DNA of 64,000 bases from Adiantum capillus-veneris (GCA_014529385.2 CM043962.1:40035098-40099097), one strand, 5' to 3'. Positions 7,823 to 19,189 are shown, counted from the first letter of the stretch. Notes: generated from the letters alone by a model not told the origin. Program-made: numbers and translations.

Positions 7823-10773
7823 CTAAGAGTTGGACCCTGCGTTCACGTTTAGTGACTCGCGTAGTATACACTTTGATCCTTGTCGCACTCTGCATCGCCG
7901 CCATGCAGCATGCTTGGTGGGACCTTGCGACATTTGCCACTTGTTGCTATGCTCTTGACGACTCCATTTGCGCACTTCAATAGCAATCTTGGATTGTCGC
8001 GCACGCTCCATTGTGAGCTTACGAGCAAATGTTGTGCGAAAAAACCAGTTGAACATCTCCTCCAAATAATTGGATTGCACCATTCCACCACCATGTCGAG
8101 TATTTTTGGAGTACACTCCCCTTGCTCGATAATGGGACTTCTCCATGCCTTGAGTGCTAAAAATTTCAAGCGATCCATACTTGTGCATAAAAAATGCACC
8201 ATGCGCAAACAAGATATGCTGTTCACATGAGCAAACGATCCACATTAGTAAATAAAAACAATCCCTTGTAATGAATACACCATGAATGACTTACCATGTA
8301 ATGTGTGATGTTATTTTCACCCCAAGAAAGGGTGAAGACCTTGGTAAAATCCGCCAAAGCTTCTTGAAATGATTGCCGTTGTTCTTCTGTTGTGCTGTTA
8401 AGGCTCATAAGCTTGACCATTTTATCAAAATGGGCCCAAACTTGCTTGCGCTTGTTTGCAAGCTCGCCATTTGAATCATTGTCAGTAGTAGCTTTGCATA
8501 ACTCCTTCCAAAGCTCCCAAAGGTTACCTGCCTGCTGGTTGGAGCTGCTTTGAGCATCATATCGACTTGGATTTCCTTGGGAAACTTTCTTCAAAAAGTG
8601 TCTAGCTTTTTGTCCACTCATTGACACTTGTTGAGCAATTTCATGGGCCTCCCCTGTGTTCTTTGCAGCAACTATAGACACATTTCCACCGTGACAGCCA
8701 ATGGAATTCAAGAGTACCTCCACTCTTTCGATCGCTTCCTGGGACTTTTCCAACGGTTTCATTGTGAAAGCATAGTCAATGTGGAGCTTCAATAGCCTAT
8801 CAAAAATACGCATGAATGCGTGTAATGTACAAAAATGTATATTCGATAGAGTAAATCGAAAGATTGGATTCCAAGTGTGGTCCTTTTGATCACGGTCTGG
8901 GGCATTGAGCATGGGACATCTCAGAACAAACGCTTCCCATTCTCTACCTTCATCTCCGACATCATGACAATCTAACCCTTGTTCTCCATGCCCTTGCTAT
9001 GGAAGCATGTAACTGGCCTTTGCAGTGCTCTTATGTGATTTTTGTCCATTAGGTTTGTACCCTCGAGTGCAAAATGGACAAGGCATGAGAGAAGAAGCCC
9101 CTTGTTTGCAGCCAAGCAAACACTTTATGGTCTTCAAATCCCCACCTAAGTGCCACTCCACATCATAACTACCAAAGCCCTCAATCTCCAACTTCTGACC
9201 TGCAATTTGGGAGTGTATTACTTCTGTGATCCATGGAGTTCTGTCAAAAATCCACGAAAGTACTCCATTGGTCTCTTTGGGCACCTCAATAGCACCCAAC
9301 CACCAAATGTCTTTCTCTAATTGCACGCTAAAAGATAGGGTGGGATATGGCTCGACTGAATCCCTTCGCTTGGTTTGCAGAAGGGCCTCGTTCATTAGAG
9401 TGACACTTAGCCTCTCTAACCTTCGGCCTTTCACTATTTGACACTCATCGAGTTTTAGCACAAAAGCGACTTTTGTGCCAAGCACTACAAAATAAATAGT
9501 GCTAAGACCTTAAACTTCAGCTTCTATGAAAAGAATAATACCAAAGAAAAAAGTAAAGTGTGTCACCTTCTTCAGGTAACTCGTAAAATCTAAGCATGGC
9601 TTCTTGAAGCCTTCTACGATCCACGAAAATATTGTTCCACATTGTGTAAGGAAAGCCCTTATTCGAAGGTCTTATGGATTGTTTCTTACCTTTTCCCCTT
9701 GTCTTTGTTGCGCACGAAGCATAAAGGGAAGTTGGCATTGTGTCCTCAATGTGTAGGTATGTCCCAATGCGGGAGAACACATCTTCGTTTGTGGCCTTCT
9801 TTGCGAGCTTGACCTTGTGAGGAACGGGAAATAGGTTTTCCACAATGCCATGTTCTTTGAGGGCATCCTTTAGGAGTTGAAAAATAGCCTGATAGGCTTT
9901 GGTGCTGATTCCAGCCTCATCACAAGCTTGTTGAACGTCATCATCATTAACCACATTTCTTAATTTACGCATAAGGTCCTTGGTGACTACATCCTTAATG
10001 TGCTTACCTCCAGGTGATTGTAAGATAGAAATAACGTCCTCGGTATTGAGACAACTAGTGAGAAGGTTGACTCGATTATCTTGGCTTGTTCCACCGCATG
10101 CCTCCTGGATGAAGTTTCTAGCAACAAATAAACATAAATGTTAGAAAATAGTGTGAAGTAAGAATGCAGCATGCAAGTAAAGACCAAATCACCTTGTGGC
10201 TGTAACTCATCGTTTGCGTGCTCCTCCGGAATGTGCAAGAGTTTCAATGGATGAATACGAGCGTTTGCGTTCCCTTGCACCAAGGGGTGTTTCTTTCAAG
10301 TATGTGATGGTGTTGGTAAGCGTCTGGATGTGGGACTCCTTTTCTTGCATTTGTTGTTCAAGACTTTTAACTACCCTCTCCGAAGAGGCAACACTCTCTT
10401 GTAATGCCGTCGTCTTGAGGTGAAGAGCTTGACATTCGTGCATCCACATATGCAAAGAAGCACCTGCACCCATACACAGCCACTTGCAATAGCCTAACAA
10501 GCCTGCTTCTCCCCTCCCAAGAAATTGAAGAAATGTGGAAAGGCTATTAAACGGTGGATGGAAGCGGCTTATAGGATCGTAAGGGTACAAATGGCCATCC
10601 ACCCAAATTTCAACATTGGTCTCACAAGCGGTGCGACGTTCCTGTGATGACCTTTGATCACCTTCACTAGTGGTCTTCGGTGCAAATGCCGTGGGTAATC
10701 GAATATGTATGCTTTTGGTGTGCGGAGTACGTGGTGGTGGAAGCAAACCATTTGTGATGTCCGTGAGCACCAT
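7823..10773 (-). CDS. DDE-type transposase, four exons (two in-frame stops)
   Basis: Exons are 10773-10193, 10117-9567, 9484-8295 and 8218-7823; the introns are 75, 82 and 76 nt with GT-AG ends, phases 2, 1 and 0, and the joined frame is 906 codons including the stop. Exon 1 ends with a coiled coil (LEQQMQEKESHIQTL). Exon 3 holds the first acidic residue in FVLKLDECQ (about D390) and the second in LGGDLKTIKCLLG (about D493), followed by CPFC (C513, C516). Exon 4 has QGMEKSHYRA with the likely catalytic Glu (about E800). A D, D, E triad with CxxC after the second Asp is the layout of CMC and KDZ-type transposases, which cut at the element ends in the nucleus. Breaks are TGA at 10207-10209 (codon 189) and TAG at 8997-8999 (codon 540). 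An in-frame upstream ATG at 10965 would add a Pro-rich extension from the purine tract and is less likely. Confidence 0.85.
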
Positions 10774-10829
10774 GGAAGCTGTTGCGTGAGGAAGCAAATG
10801 ATGAAAAGATAGAGGGGGAAGGGTAGATA

Positions 10830-10968
10830 GGCCGAGCAGGATGGGAGGAGAGAAGGAGGGAGGGAGGGGAGGGAGAGATTGGGGAGGAGGAGGAAGGTAG
10901 GGGCAGAGAGGGAGAGGAGAGGGAGAGGGAGAGAGGAGGGAGGAGGGAGGAGGATGAGAGAACAAAAT
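10830..10968 (+). repeat. G/A-rich tract near the right end of the transposon
   Basis: About 140 bp of nearly pure purine on the plus strand, with many GGGAGG and GGGAGGGA steps that could form G-quadruplex or triplex DNA. It lies just upstream of the transposase start and mirrors the G-tract near the left end, which is also on the plus strand. It may be promoter sequence or simple low-complexity DNA. Confidence 0.8.
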
Positions 10969-10973
10969 GTTTA

Positions 10974-11364
10974 TTACTTTTTGGGGGAAAAGATTTTTGA
11001 AAAAATGGACTTTCTAAGCTTGTGGGTTAAAAAATGGGTCAAAAAATGATTTTTGGATATGTATATATGTTGGGAGGGAGTTTTAAGTAAAAAACAAATA
11101 AAAATGAATTTTTTAAAAAAAGGTCAAATTTTGACTCTTTTTGACCCACGGAATTGCTGATGTGGACACACCCCTATGCTTCCTTCACTTTAAAAAAAGC
11201 CAGAGAGAGAAAGCAACCCTTTAGGTCCACATCCTACATTTGTCTTAAAAAAAGGCTAGAAAAGCCTACTCAAAACTACCTTTTTCAATGCCCTTGCCCC
11301 CTAAACCCCACACAACATTAGCCTTAATCCCTAAAAATTAGGATTCCTTACAAGGCCCATGCAA
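10974..11364. other. Right subterminal region of the transposon
   Basis: There is no gene here. The stretch is AT-rich, with a TATATA-like run at about 11059-11067 that is suitably placed as the transposase promoter on the minus strand. A pair of similar T-rich and CCACATCC blocks follows, and then the GGGCCT and GGGATTAAGG words shared with the left subterminal region. Confidence 0.5.
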
Positions 11365-11384
11365 GGTTCATATTTCTCCTAATG
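11365..11384 (-). repeat. Right terminal inverted repeat of the DNA transposon
   Basis: On the minus strand it reads CATTAGGAGAAATATGAACC, one mismatch from the left terminus at 1334-1353. The gag reading frame of the host gypsy element resumes immediately outside it. Confidence 0.88.
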
Positions 11385-13750
11385 ACTTAGCTTGATGACC
11401 ATACCTCCCACAGACATTGCAATTCCCATTGAATTTTACTCTAAAAGTAGGGCATTCACTCGTACTATGTGGTCCATAGCATACTGAGCACCATTGTTGC
11501 TCCCTTCTTAGATACATATGATTGTTTTGCGGAGCACGATTGTCTCTAAGACTCTCTTGAATGTCCTTGGTGAGATATGCTAAAGTCATATCAGATATCT
11601 TTGGCTCCTTAGCAATAGGCTTTAGGGTCATTGGTTGATGTCCCGATGCTTGCGAGCTAATACATTTAGGCTCAACAGACACTCTTTCTCCTTGAATCAT
11701 TAATTTATCCTCCAATTGGATCGCATTGGTGGTGACTGCTTCCCAAGTGGTGATACATCTAATGACTAGGCCATTGTAGATATCCTCATGTCGTAATCCC
11801 CTAATGAATCTATCAAGAAATTGATTATTATTGAACCGCTCATTTGGATTACAATGAGAATTCAAATGCTTCAAGTGACTAATAAAGTCTCTCACCGACT
11901 CTCCTTCCTCTCGCTGGGCTTTCTGGAGCTGAGAGGCTACAACCCAAAGCACTCCCTCTCGTATGTATTCTTTTAAGAACAGTCTCCTAAGAGTAGGGTA
12001 ATTTGTTTTTTCTTCCACCCTTAGGGTTCTATACCAATCCCTAGCCTTCCCACTTAAGGTTAGGCTTAAAGCATTACTCTTATGCAGGTCATTGTGTTCT
12101 CCTAGAGAATCGCATATTTTTTCAAACACTTCGATATGCTTTCTCACAACCCCGTCTCCACTAAATTTTTGTGTGAGCTTGGCTATTTGTATTGCCTTAC
12201 TTCTAGGTACTCTATCAGGCATGTTACACATATTCTCAGCAATAGATCGACCAATAGCTTGAGCAAATGTTGCCAAGTCACCTAAGTGAGCAGGAACCGT
12301 GGGTGGAGGTGCTCCAGAGACTACATGTGGAGTAGGTATTGGCATTGGGCTTGGCGCATAGGAAGCCTTGGATTCCACGTTTTGGTACGGTGTTGTGCCA
12401 TGTGGCGGTCCAAAGTTCATATGTGTGGCCCTAGGCATAGAAGATATCGGATGTGACATGCTAATGCTAGCCGGTATGGTCCCATGGAAATAAGAGCTTG
12501 GGTTGTGTTTGTGGAGCATAGGTAGTTGAAACAATGGGAGGGGTAGGAACTACATGAGTACAAGGACCCATGGGTGTATACGATTGGTACACACTTGTAG
12601 GTACTGTGCAGGCATTGAGCTACCATGTAGCGATGCTTTACTAACAAATGAGGTCCATGGCGTGTTTCTTGGCATGACCATCATTGGGGTAGGCATGGTA
12701 GCCGTGATGTCATTGAGAAAAAGATGAGCTAGACTTAGAAAGGTAAAGCTATCACTTGTGGGCTCAGATTGCATTGAGACCCTCGGCAAAACCACATATG
12801 GAGGATCCATCGAACTTAACGAGGGAGTCTCCATTTGTGATAAGGTTGGTTGTTTAGCCTTCCCTGTATCCAAGAATCTCATGAGACACGTTGAAGGCAT
12901 GTGGATCCCCTTGTTCTGTTGCTCTAGCTCAATGACTCTATGGATGACCTCACAAACTCTCCTTCACACTAGTAGCACCCGTTGTGGGTTGTAGGACATC
13001 TAACCAACCCACATGATAGGTGTGACCTGTGTATAGGTCGGTTAGAGTTTTCGTTTGTAGTTCGTACTTCCAGTTCTCATTTAAGAACGCTCCATCTAGG
13101 CTTGAGGTGCTAGGGGTGTCCTTTGAGCTAGATGTAATGTTGCTCTCTATGGGTTGGCCATTAGTGGTTGCTAAGTCAGGAGCACTTGATTGCTCCCCTA
13201 GCAATGATATTGACATAGGGGCTTTCGCATTTAACTCTCTTTGTTGCTTCGCCTTGCGTAAGCTCTCCATTTCCTTTTCCCTAGCCGCAATGATATATCG
13301 CTCAACCTCTTGCACTTCGGCAAATCTTCTACCATCAGGTAATATAACCTCGGGGGGAAATAGCTCTGAAGAGTCAGGGGGTGCAGTGAATGGACTATTC
13401 ACGTGCACACTCTCTAAGAGCATAGGGTCTATGTTGGTCATGAATGGAGAATTTACTTCCCCACCCCCCTCATTTACATCGTTAGCTCCATGTTCGGAGC
13501 GAGTGGCTCTAGTAAAAGTTTCCTTCAAGCGGCTAAGCACGCTCGGCCCGGACGGTGGATCCATGGCATGCATGTCTTGGCTTGAGCTATTGGGATTAGG
13601 CATTGGGAAACCCTCCATGACGTCATAGTCAGAGGAAGAGTCCCCGCGGAGGTCCCGGAACCTAAGGTAGGTGGGTATTGAGAACTCGCGTAAGTCAAAA
13701 TGCTCTCTAAGTTGCTCGGCCTCTAGCACACGACCAGAGCGTAGATGCAT
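11385..13750 (-). pseudogene. Gypsy element 1: gag N-terminal part
   Basis: The 5' half of gag begins MHLRSGRVLEAEQ at 13750 and runs through three open segments (13750-12950, 12900-12550, 12534-11385) separated by small frame breaks. Around 12240-11700 it has a retrotransposon gag core (KFSGDG, LSGKARDWY, EGESVRDFI, FLDRFIRGL). It ends in two zinc knuckles, CSVCYGPHSTSEC and the start of CNVCGRYGHQAK. The transposon insertion falls between the His and the last Cys of that second knuckle, whose remainder is next to 1334. The plus-strand copy at 30046-32700 aligns along its whole length. Gag is the capsid-like protein of the element. Confidence 0.88.
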
Positions 13751-14488
13751 GTGCCTTTGGCACCCTACAACCGTCGGCGAATAACCTCGAAGGTTAACTG
13801 CTTACTTTTTTAGGCGTCCGTTTTCACTCGTTTTTTATGTTTTTAAATATCTTTTAACGATTGGTTTTTGAATTAGAGCGTGTGATAGCTCAGAAAGAGC
13901 ATATCCTTGAGGGGGTTGTAGTGTGCTTTTTACAGCACAGTGTTCGGTTACCCGAAGCTCCGTTGGTCCTCAAAAAGGTCGATTTTCACCTAAAATACGT
14001 AATTTTAAAGGGGGACTGAGGCCTGAGCCTGAGCGTGGGCTTGGGCTTGGTTCTGGGGGATATTCCCGATCCCGTTCCTACCTTTAAAAGTTAAAAAGAA
14101 ACAATTAATTTTTTAATGGGGAAGGTCGGCGCGGTTGCGTTGTGCCTGCGAGCACACACATACCTAACCTACCTACTTACAACTAATATAGCTACTGTTA
14201 CACACTAACACACTACTACAGTAACTCATTAGCTAACAAAACTACTTAATGTACTTTACACATAACCAACATTATGGATCTACTACCTTAATCTTGACAC
14301 CTTATCACAAAGAAAACACCTTATGAATAGAAAAAATACAGTACCTTTCAATACCTTATTAACAAAACAATACACAGCAGCAAAACAAACTCCTTCTCAA
14401 CACACACACCTTCCTTCTCTACCTTTCCTACATTTCAAAATGCACCACAAAGTAGCATAGAGTGCTACTCAAGCTTAATGCAAGGCAT
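13751..14488. other. Untranslated leader of gypsy element 1
   Basis: There is no ORF of note between the PBS and the gag start. A run of GGCTTG/GAGCCT hexamers near 14010-14050 corresponds to the CCCAAG hexamer array at 29618-29653 in the plus copy, so this is a conserved leader segment. The part at 14140-14420 is rich in ACTA/CACA words. Confidence 0.6.
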
Positions 14489-14506
14489 TCCTCGGCAGCG
14501 GCGCCA
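14489..14506 (-). promoter_or_regulatory. Primer-binding site (tRNA-Asp type), gypsy element 1
   Basis: On the minus strand it reads TGGCGCCGCTGCCGAGGA, nearly the complement of the 3' end of plant tRNA-Asp, the primer used by Athila-like gypsy elements. It lies 5 bases inside the LTR end. Confidence 0.85.
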
Positions 14507-14510
14507 AAAA

Positions 14511-14746
14511 TGTGCACGTCTATCGCACGTGTCAATGCAAGGGACTTGGTGATACACTGTGTGAGAGCCACAAAGGGATCCAAGCACACAACTAGACTAA
14601 TCTAGCAAGCTCAAGAGAGCAAGGGTGTGTCACTCACCTCCCTACGCTCACCTTTGTGGAGGATTCCTCGCCGCGAAGAAGAAGGAGCTGCCGCTACGCC
14701 GCGCTCAACCGCTTCACCACCGCTGTGCCATCATCGCAATGCTCAA

Positions 14747-14791
<45 letters not shown>

Positions 14792-15060
14792 TACACACAC
14801 ACACACAAGGAGATGAAGAAGAAGAAGATGGAGATGGAGCAAGAACACTCTTCAATTGCACAAATGAAAGAATGAATGATTTTTAGGTTTAAGTGACTTT
14901 TATATAAGCTCACCCCATTCACACTTGGGCACCCATACTTAGCAAATTAACCCTTGAATGTTCCTGTTAGAGTGCACCTCTCATCGGCGGTCACTCTTAT
15001 CCTTTTCCGATTGGACCGACAAGCCCGGTACCTGACTCTACCAAATAAATAATACGACAT
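14511..15060 (-). repeat. 5' LTR of gypsy element 1 (truncated)
   Basis: The minus-strand sequence ending at 14511 matches the LTRs at 23763-29084 and 41407-42018: the TATATAAAAG promoter block, the CT/GA microsatellite, the GGAATCCTCC block and the final CACA before the PBS. Similarity fades at about 15060, and the outer TGTTACCACC end seen in the other copies is absent. The LTR has therefore lost its outer part by truncation or decay. The right boundary is approximate. Confidence 0.75.
14751..14788 (+). repeat. (CT)n microsatellite
   Basis: About 19 CT dinucleotides followed by a short CA run, inside the LTR. The same place in the other LTR copies holds a (GA)n tract on the coding strand, so the microsatellite belongs to the LTR family. 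Confidence 0.95.
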
Positions 15061-15289
15061 CTGTCGTAGGTGACAGGAATGTGCATGAAGGTTAACAAGG
15101 CATTTCTTTCTTAATTCAATAATTGTTTTATGCAAAACAAAACATGGAGTTTTGTCCTCATAACTTAAAGGCCATAGGATAGATATCATTCCTGGTAGTG
15201 AACCACCTTGTAGTGCACCTTACAAAGTAAATTCTCCACATAAAAGGCAATGAGACCCAAGTACATGATTTTCTAAATAGAGGACATTA

Positions 15290-16135
15290 TAAGACCTGGA
15301 GCTTACCATACTCTTATGGAAGGATGGAACTTTTTGTATGGGTATTGACTATAAGTCTTTGAAAAAAATCATTGTCACAGATAGATTCCCTATTACTAGG
15401 GTAGTTGGTTTACTTGATAGACTGAAAGAAGCTATAGTTTTTTCTTGCAAAATTGACCTTAATTTGAGATACCATCAAGTCAAAATGATTCAAGAAGATG
15501 GCTACAAAACTGATGGAACTATGAATTTTTTGTTATGCCATTTAGAGTCACCAATGCACTTGCCAATTCCACATGTATGACGAACATCATTTTTATTGAC
15601 CACCCAATTTTTTTCATTGTCTTCTTTGATGATATACTAGTATATAGTAAGTTCGAACAAGAGAAAAAGGAACATTTGAAACATGTGTTTGACTCTCTAA
15701 AAAAAACCAATTGCCCTTGAATCTAGAGAGTACTTTTTAAAAGTCTAAAATTGAGTACTTAGGATAAATTGTTGCGTTCATGGTAACCCCAAGAAAATTG
15801 AAGCAATCATTGTCTCGCCAATAACTCAAAACTTTAATGAATTTTTCTCTTTCCTAGGTCTTTGTAGTTACTATAGGAAGTTTGTTTGTAATTTCATGTA
15901 TAAAGCACATCATTTGACTCTCCTATCAATGCAAGAAACTCCATATGTATGGACCAATTTGCATGAGAATTCATTCACTGTATTCAAGAAAGATTTGACC
16001 AATGCACCAGTCCTAAAATTGCACGACATTAATACACCATTCTTACTGGTTGTCATTGATGCAAATGATAAAGTTATAGGTGTAGTCCTGCAAGGTAACC
16101 ATCCCCTTGTATTTGAAAGTTAACAAACTCAAAAG
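15290..16135 (+). pseudogene. Ty3/gypsy reverse transcriptase-RNase H fragment
   Basis: Three degenerate open segments give a gypsy pol in order. The first is the RT fingers and palm (GIDYKSLKKIIVTDRFPI and LDRLKEAIVFSCKIDL). Next comes the catalytic FFDDILVYSK, where FFDD stands for the usual Y/FxDD. Last is the start of RNase H (FTVFKKDLTNAPVLKLHD and LLVVIDANDKVIG). Stops and frameshifts occur between them. It is codirectional with nothing nearby and lies just beyond the truncated LTR of element 1, so it is an older insertion. No LTR could be assigned to it. Confidence 0.8.
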
Positions 16136-18990
16136 TATCGAATCTAAATACAATATATACAACAAAGAATTAACTACAATTCAAAATTTTGATAATAAAA
16201 ATTGACCAACAATTCAATATTTGCTATTGAACTCCTTAGTAATGATAGATACAATAAATGGACCTCTTTCATTCAATGTCTTCAATGTGGTAAAATAATA
16301 TTTTGGTTGATGCTATGAGTAGAAGACCTCATATCAATCACCTATCAACTATTGAAGGTACATCTTTTGTTTCCATGTCAAAAGCATGGTCTTGGGACCA
16401 AGTACCAAGCTTTGAATAAACAATTGGAATGTCAAGTCTTATGCAATGAATGTTTCTTATGCTAAAAAGTTGGAGCTGTCAAGTATCACTCAATGGTCTA
16501 AGGACCATTCTTCGTCTGTGAAAATTAATCAAACTTAGGAATATGGAGACCATTTGTAGTTTTCATTATGACTATAAGAAATCAAACTACTTGAAAGGTG
16601 TAATTATGAATATATGGTGGATACTTGAGTATTTTAGATAGAAAGTTCAATATGTTCAACCACCCCTAGACTTATCCTACATTATGGCCACTCATATTAT
16701 GGAAATAGAGTATTCAAGAATGGCACTAGGGACACTCTTTAATACAATGGCCATAGGGCCATTGTTGAAACAAAACTTGCGTTTCTTATTGAAAATTAGG
16801 AGTTATTTTTTAAAGTAAAAACATAAGAGAAAAACTTTTTTGTATCCAAGCATGGTCATAGGACCAATCCTATTGAAATAATAAAAACTAGTCATTGTCC
16901 AATGTTTTTGTGGCCCTTAGGCACAATCGAAGGTCTCATTGAATAAAAAATGTTTGTGAGTCTAAGCATGGTTGTGGCATTGTTGTGTAGAGCAAAAGAA
17001 AAGATGACCATTGTTGATTTCTTCTTTCTCATGGGTCTTAATTATTTTTAGGTCAACAAGGGTTGCAAGAATGGTCCTAGGACCATGAACTAAAAACCAT
17101 ACTAGACCAAAATTTGAAATCTTCTAGCTACCTTATTGGATTTTAATTGGATTCATGAGTTAAGAAATTAGATAATGGATTAAAATTTACTATGTCTACT
17201 GGTTTTCAACATGTTGGTGAAGCATTGTGAATATTTGACTTGGCCAAAAGTTTGCAATATGAAGATGGTAGAAGATATGGTGGAGAACAATTGCACAACT
17301 ACAATTCTAAAAGATAAAAGTGTAGATGAGGATGCTACTTGTACAAACCAACCTACATCATCAATAATATTTGTTGTGATACTAGACATAAATGGATCAT
17401 TATTGATGTTTGGTTCTCATCCATCTCCATTGCATACATCAACTGGACACATAAGATTCTTACAAGCTCTTGTTGAAAATTTTCTTGTTGGGATTTGATC
17501 AAATGCAATGGATTACAATCTAGAACAAATGGTGATATGCTTACTTAAGAGATCCCAAGTAGTTCTTTCCTTTTTTGTTATGTGGAGACAAAAAGGTTGT
17601 AATACTTATGGAAAGAAGAGATTGTTTTGACCAGACAATCCACGAATTGATGCAATGTTTAAGCCTTTAGCAAAATCATCCAAATTCTTTGGGCGTGATT
17701 CAAGAAGAAAAGTGTTAATCAACAACTCTCCTTATAAATGCAGTGTTACTCTTGCCCATAATTGCATTTTTCAATGCATACTTTATATAGATACGAAGAA
17801 TGATGTTATCCTCATGAGACAAATATTACGTGGTTGAAGGTCATCCTTTATTTAAACTTGTTGATGATGCTATTGATTATTGGAAAGAAGAAATGAGAAA
17901 TAATCACAACATATTTTCAAGATAGGAAGACTTTCAGAGCCAAAAATGGTAGAGGACATCATAACAAAGATATTAGAGAAGAAATCATAAAAAAAGGAGG
18001 CTAAAGAGTGTAGTTCTTGGTTCCTTGGAAGGAAATTATTCAATTCAAGAAATTTTGAGGATTAAAGCCCCACATATACCAAGCATGTAGCCTGTACAAT
18101 TGGATGCTCTTGCTAAGATATTAGACTATAAGAAAGCTAGTTTGAAGACCCAATCTGCAAGAGCATTCATAAATAATCTTGTTAATGAGCGTGGATTTCT
18201 CCAATTCAAAAACGAAAATAAAGGTAGTATTTTTCTCTATAATTTGTACACATTTGTTTATATGGAATCATGTATTCTAAACATTACTTCTTTATTTTTT
18301 TGCAATTTCTGTGTAGATCTTAAGAAACTTACAAGAAAGCCTTTTTGTTGTGGACATGTGAGGCATCTACTGTGTCATTTTAGACATTGTTTAGAATTTG
18401 TAGGTGTCAAGACCTTCACTCAAACCCCTTTTCCACCCAAAAATGAGCAACTAGTGTGTGTGTCCAACGAAACATTTCACATTGCAGATAGGCGTGCTGC
18501 ACTTTTCACTATAGGAGTGGGGTGTTGTGCTAGCTAATTGGATGATGGAGAGTTCCACCCATGGGTGGTCTAAGCATCCAAAAATATTCTTGTGAAGGGT
18601 TTTCCATGAACACGCCAATTTAGATGGTAGAGTGACTAAAAACGTAGAGTGTGAATGGGAGCACAAATGGTGGACCCTTTCATTAATCCACTTTAATAGG
18701 AAAAGGTTGGGTGCATGTATTTTGAACACCTTAGATGAGAACACGCTATCTCAAGAATTTAGTGTCAAGATATACTATGGACTTGTGGAGTATGCCAAGA
18801 AGAAGGTTTCTTCTATGAGATTTTCATTGTACTTTAAGAATCATCACAATCTATAGCCTTTGTGTCTTGTGCTCTACAAAAGAGAACACCTCTTGTAATT
18901 TTCTTTGTACATAATAAATTACCAATTTGTGTTAACTTTGTGCCAATGTTGAAGTGTCTTGATTCCATTTGCATCTATGAGAGATAAATA
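16136..18990. other. Unidentified AT-rich DNA with short GGTCCTAGGACC-like palindromes
   Basis: No gene is recognised. ORFs at 17211-17498, 17655-17837, 18100-18537 and 18632-18856 are short, T-rich, and show no motif I know. Between 16380 and 17090 a short palindromic word of the form ATGGTCNTAGGACCAT recurs about six times in varied states (near 16388, 16493, 16745, 16853 and 17072). It is probably ancient repeat DNA. Confidence 0.4.
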
Positions 18991-19011
18991 ATTTAAAGTG
19001 TTTTGTTTCCA

Positions 19012-19170
19012 GGTGCATCCTACTTCAAGGAGACTTGAAGAAGTTTTCATGTTTTGGTCTTTTGGAAGGACTTGATTTCAAGTGCATCCTACTTTCAGGA
19101 TATCTGAAGAAGTGATGTTTTGGTTTTCAGTAAGGACATTGTTTTAAGTGCATCCTACTCTAAGGAAACC
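19012..19170 (+). repeat. Tandem repeat, three units of about 60 bp
   Basis: The phrase AGTGCATCCTACT recurs at about 63-bp spacing, each time followed by AAGGA..CTGAAGAAG and ending in a TTTTGGT block. The units have diverged by point changes and small indels. No coding meaning is visible. Confidence 0.75.
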
Positions 19171-19189
19171 TAATATAGATTTTCATTAT

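Larger units (their letters stand above)
1334..11384. mobile_element. DNA transposon (10,051 bp) with TIRs, transposase, histone H3 and two unknown genes
   Basis: The boundaries come from comparing the interrupted gag with the uninterrupted copy near 32.4 kb and from terminal inverted repeats beginning CATTAGG at both ends. Left flank ends GTAATA and right flank starts ACTTAG; the intact relative reads GCAATCCTTAG on this strand, so any target duplication is only 1-3 bp or has eroded. Cargo: plus-strand genes A and B, then a palindrome array, then minus-strand histone H3 and transposase, so two convergent pairs. The transposase has a D, D, E layout with a CxxC just after the second Asp, as in the CMC (CACTA/Mirage/Chapaev) and KDZ-type groups. 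Family placement is inference. Each gene carries one or two nonsense codons, so this copy is probably dead but recently so. Confidence 0.9.

Noticed and set aside
13029-13628. 199-codon plus-strand ORF
   Set aside because: Antisense of the gag frame, which is supported by a second copy.
18100-18537. 145-codon ORF in AT-rich DNA
   Set aside because: No known motif, T-rich composition, ends in a Phe/Cys-rich stretch, and has no second copy in the window.
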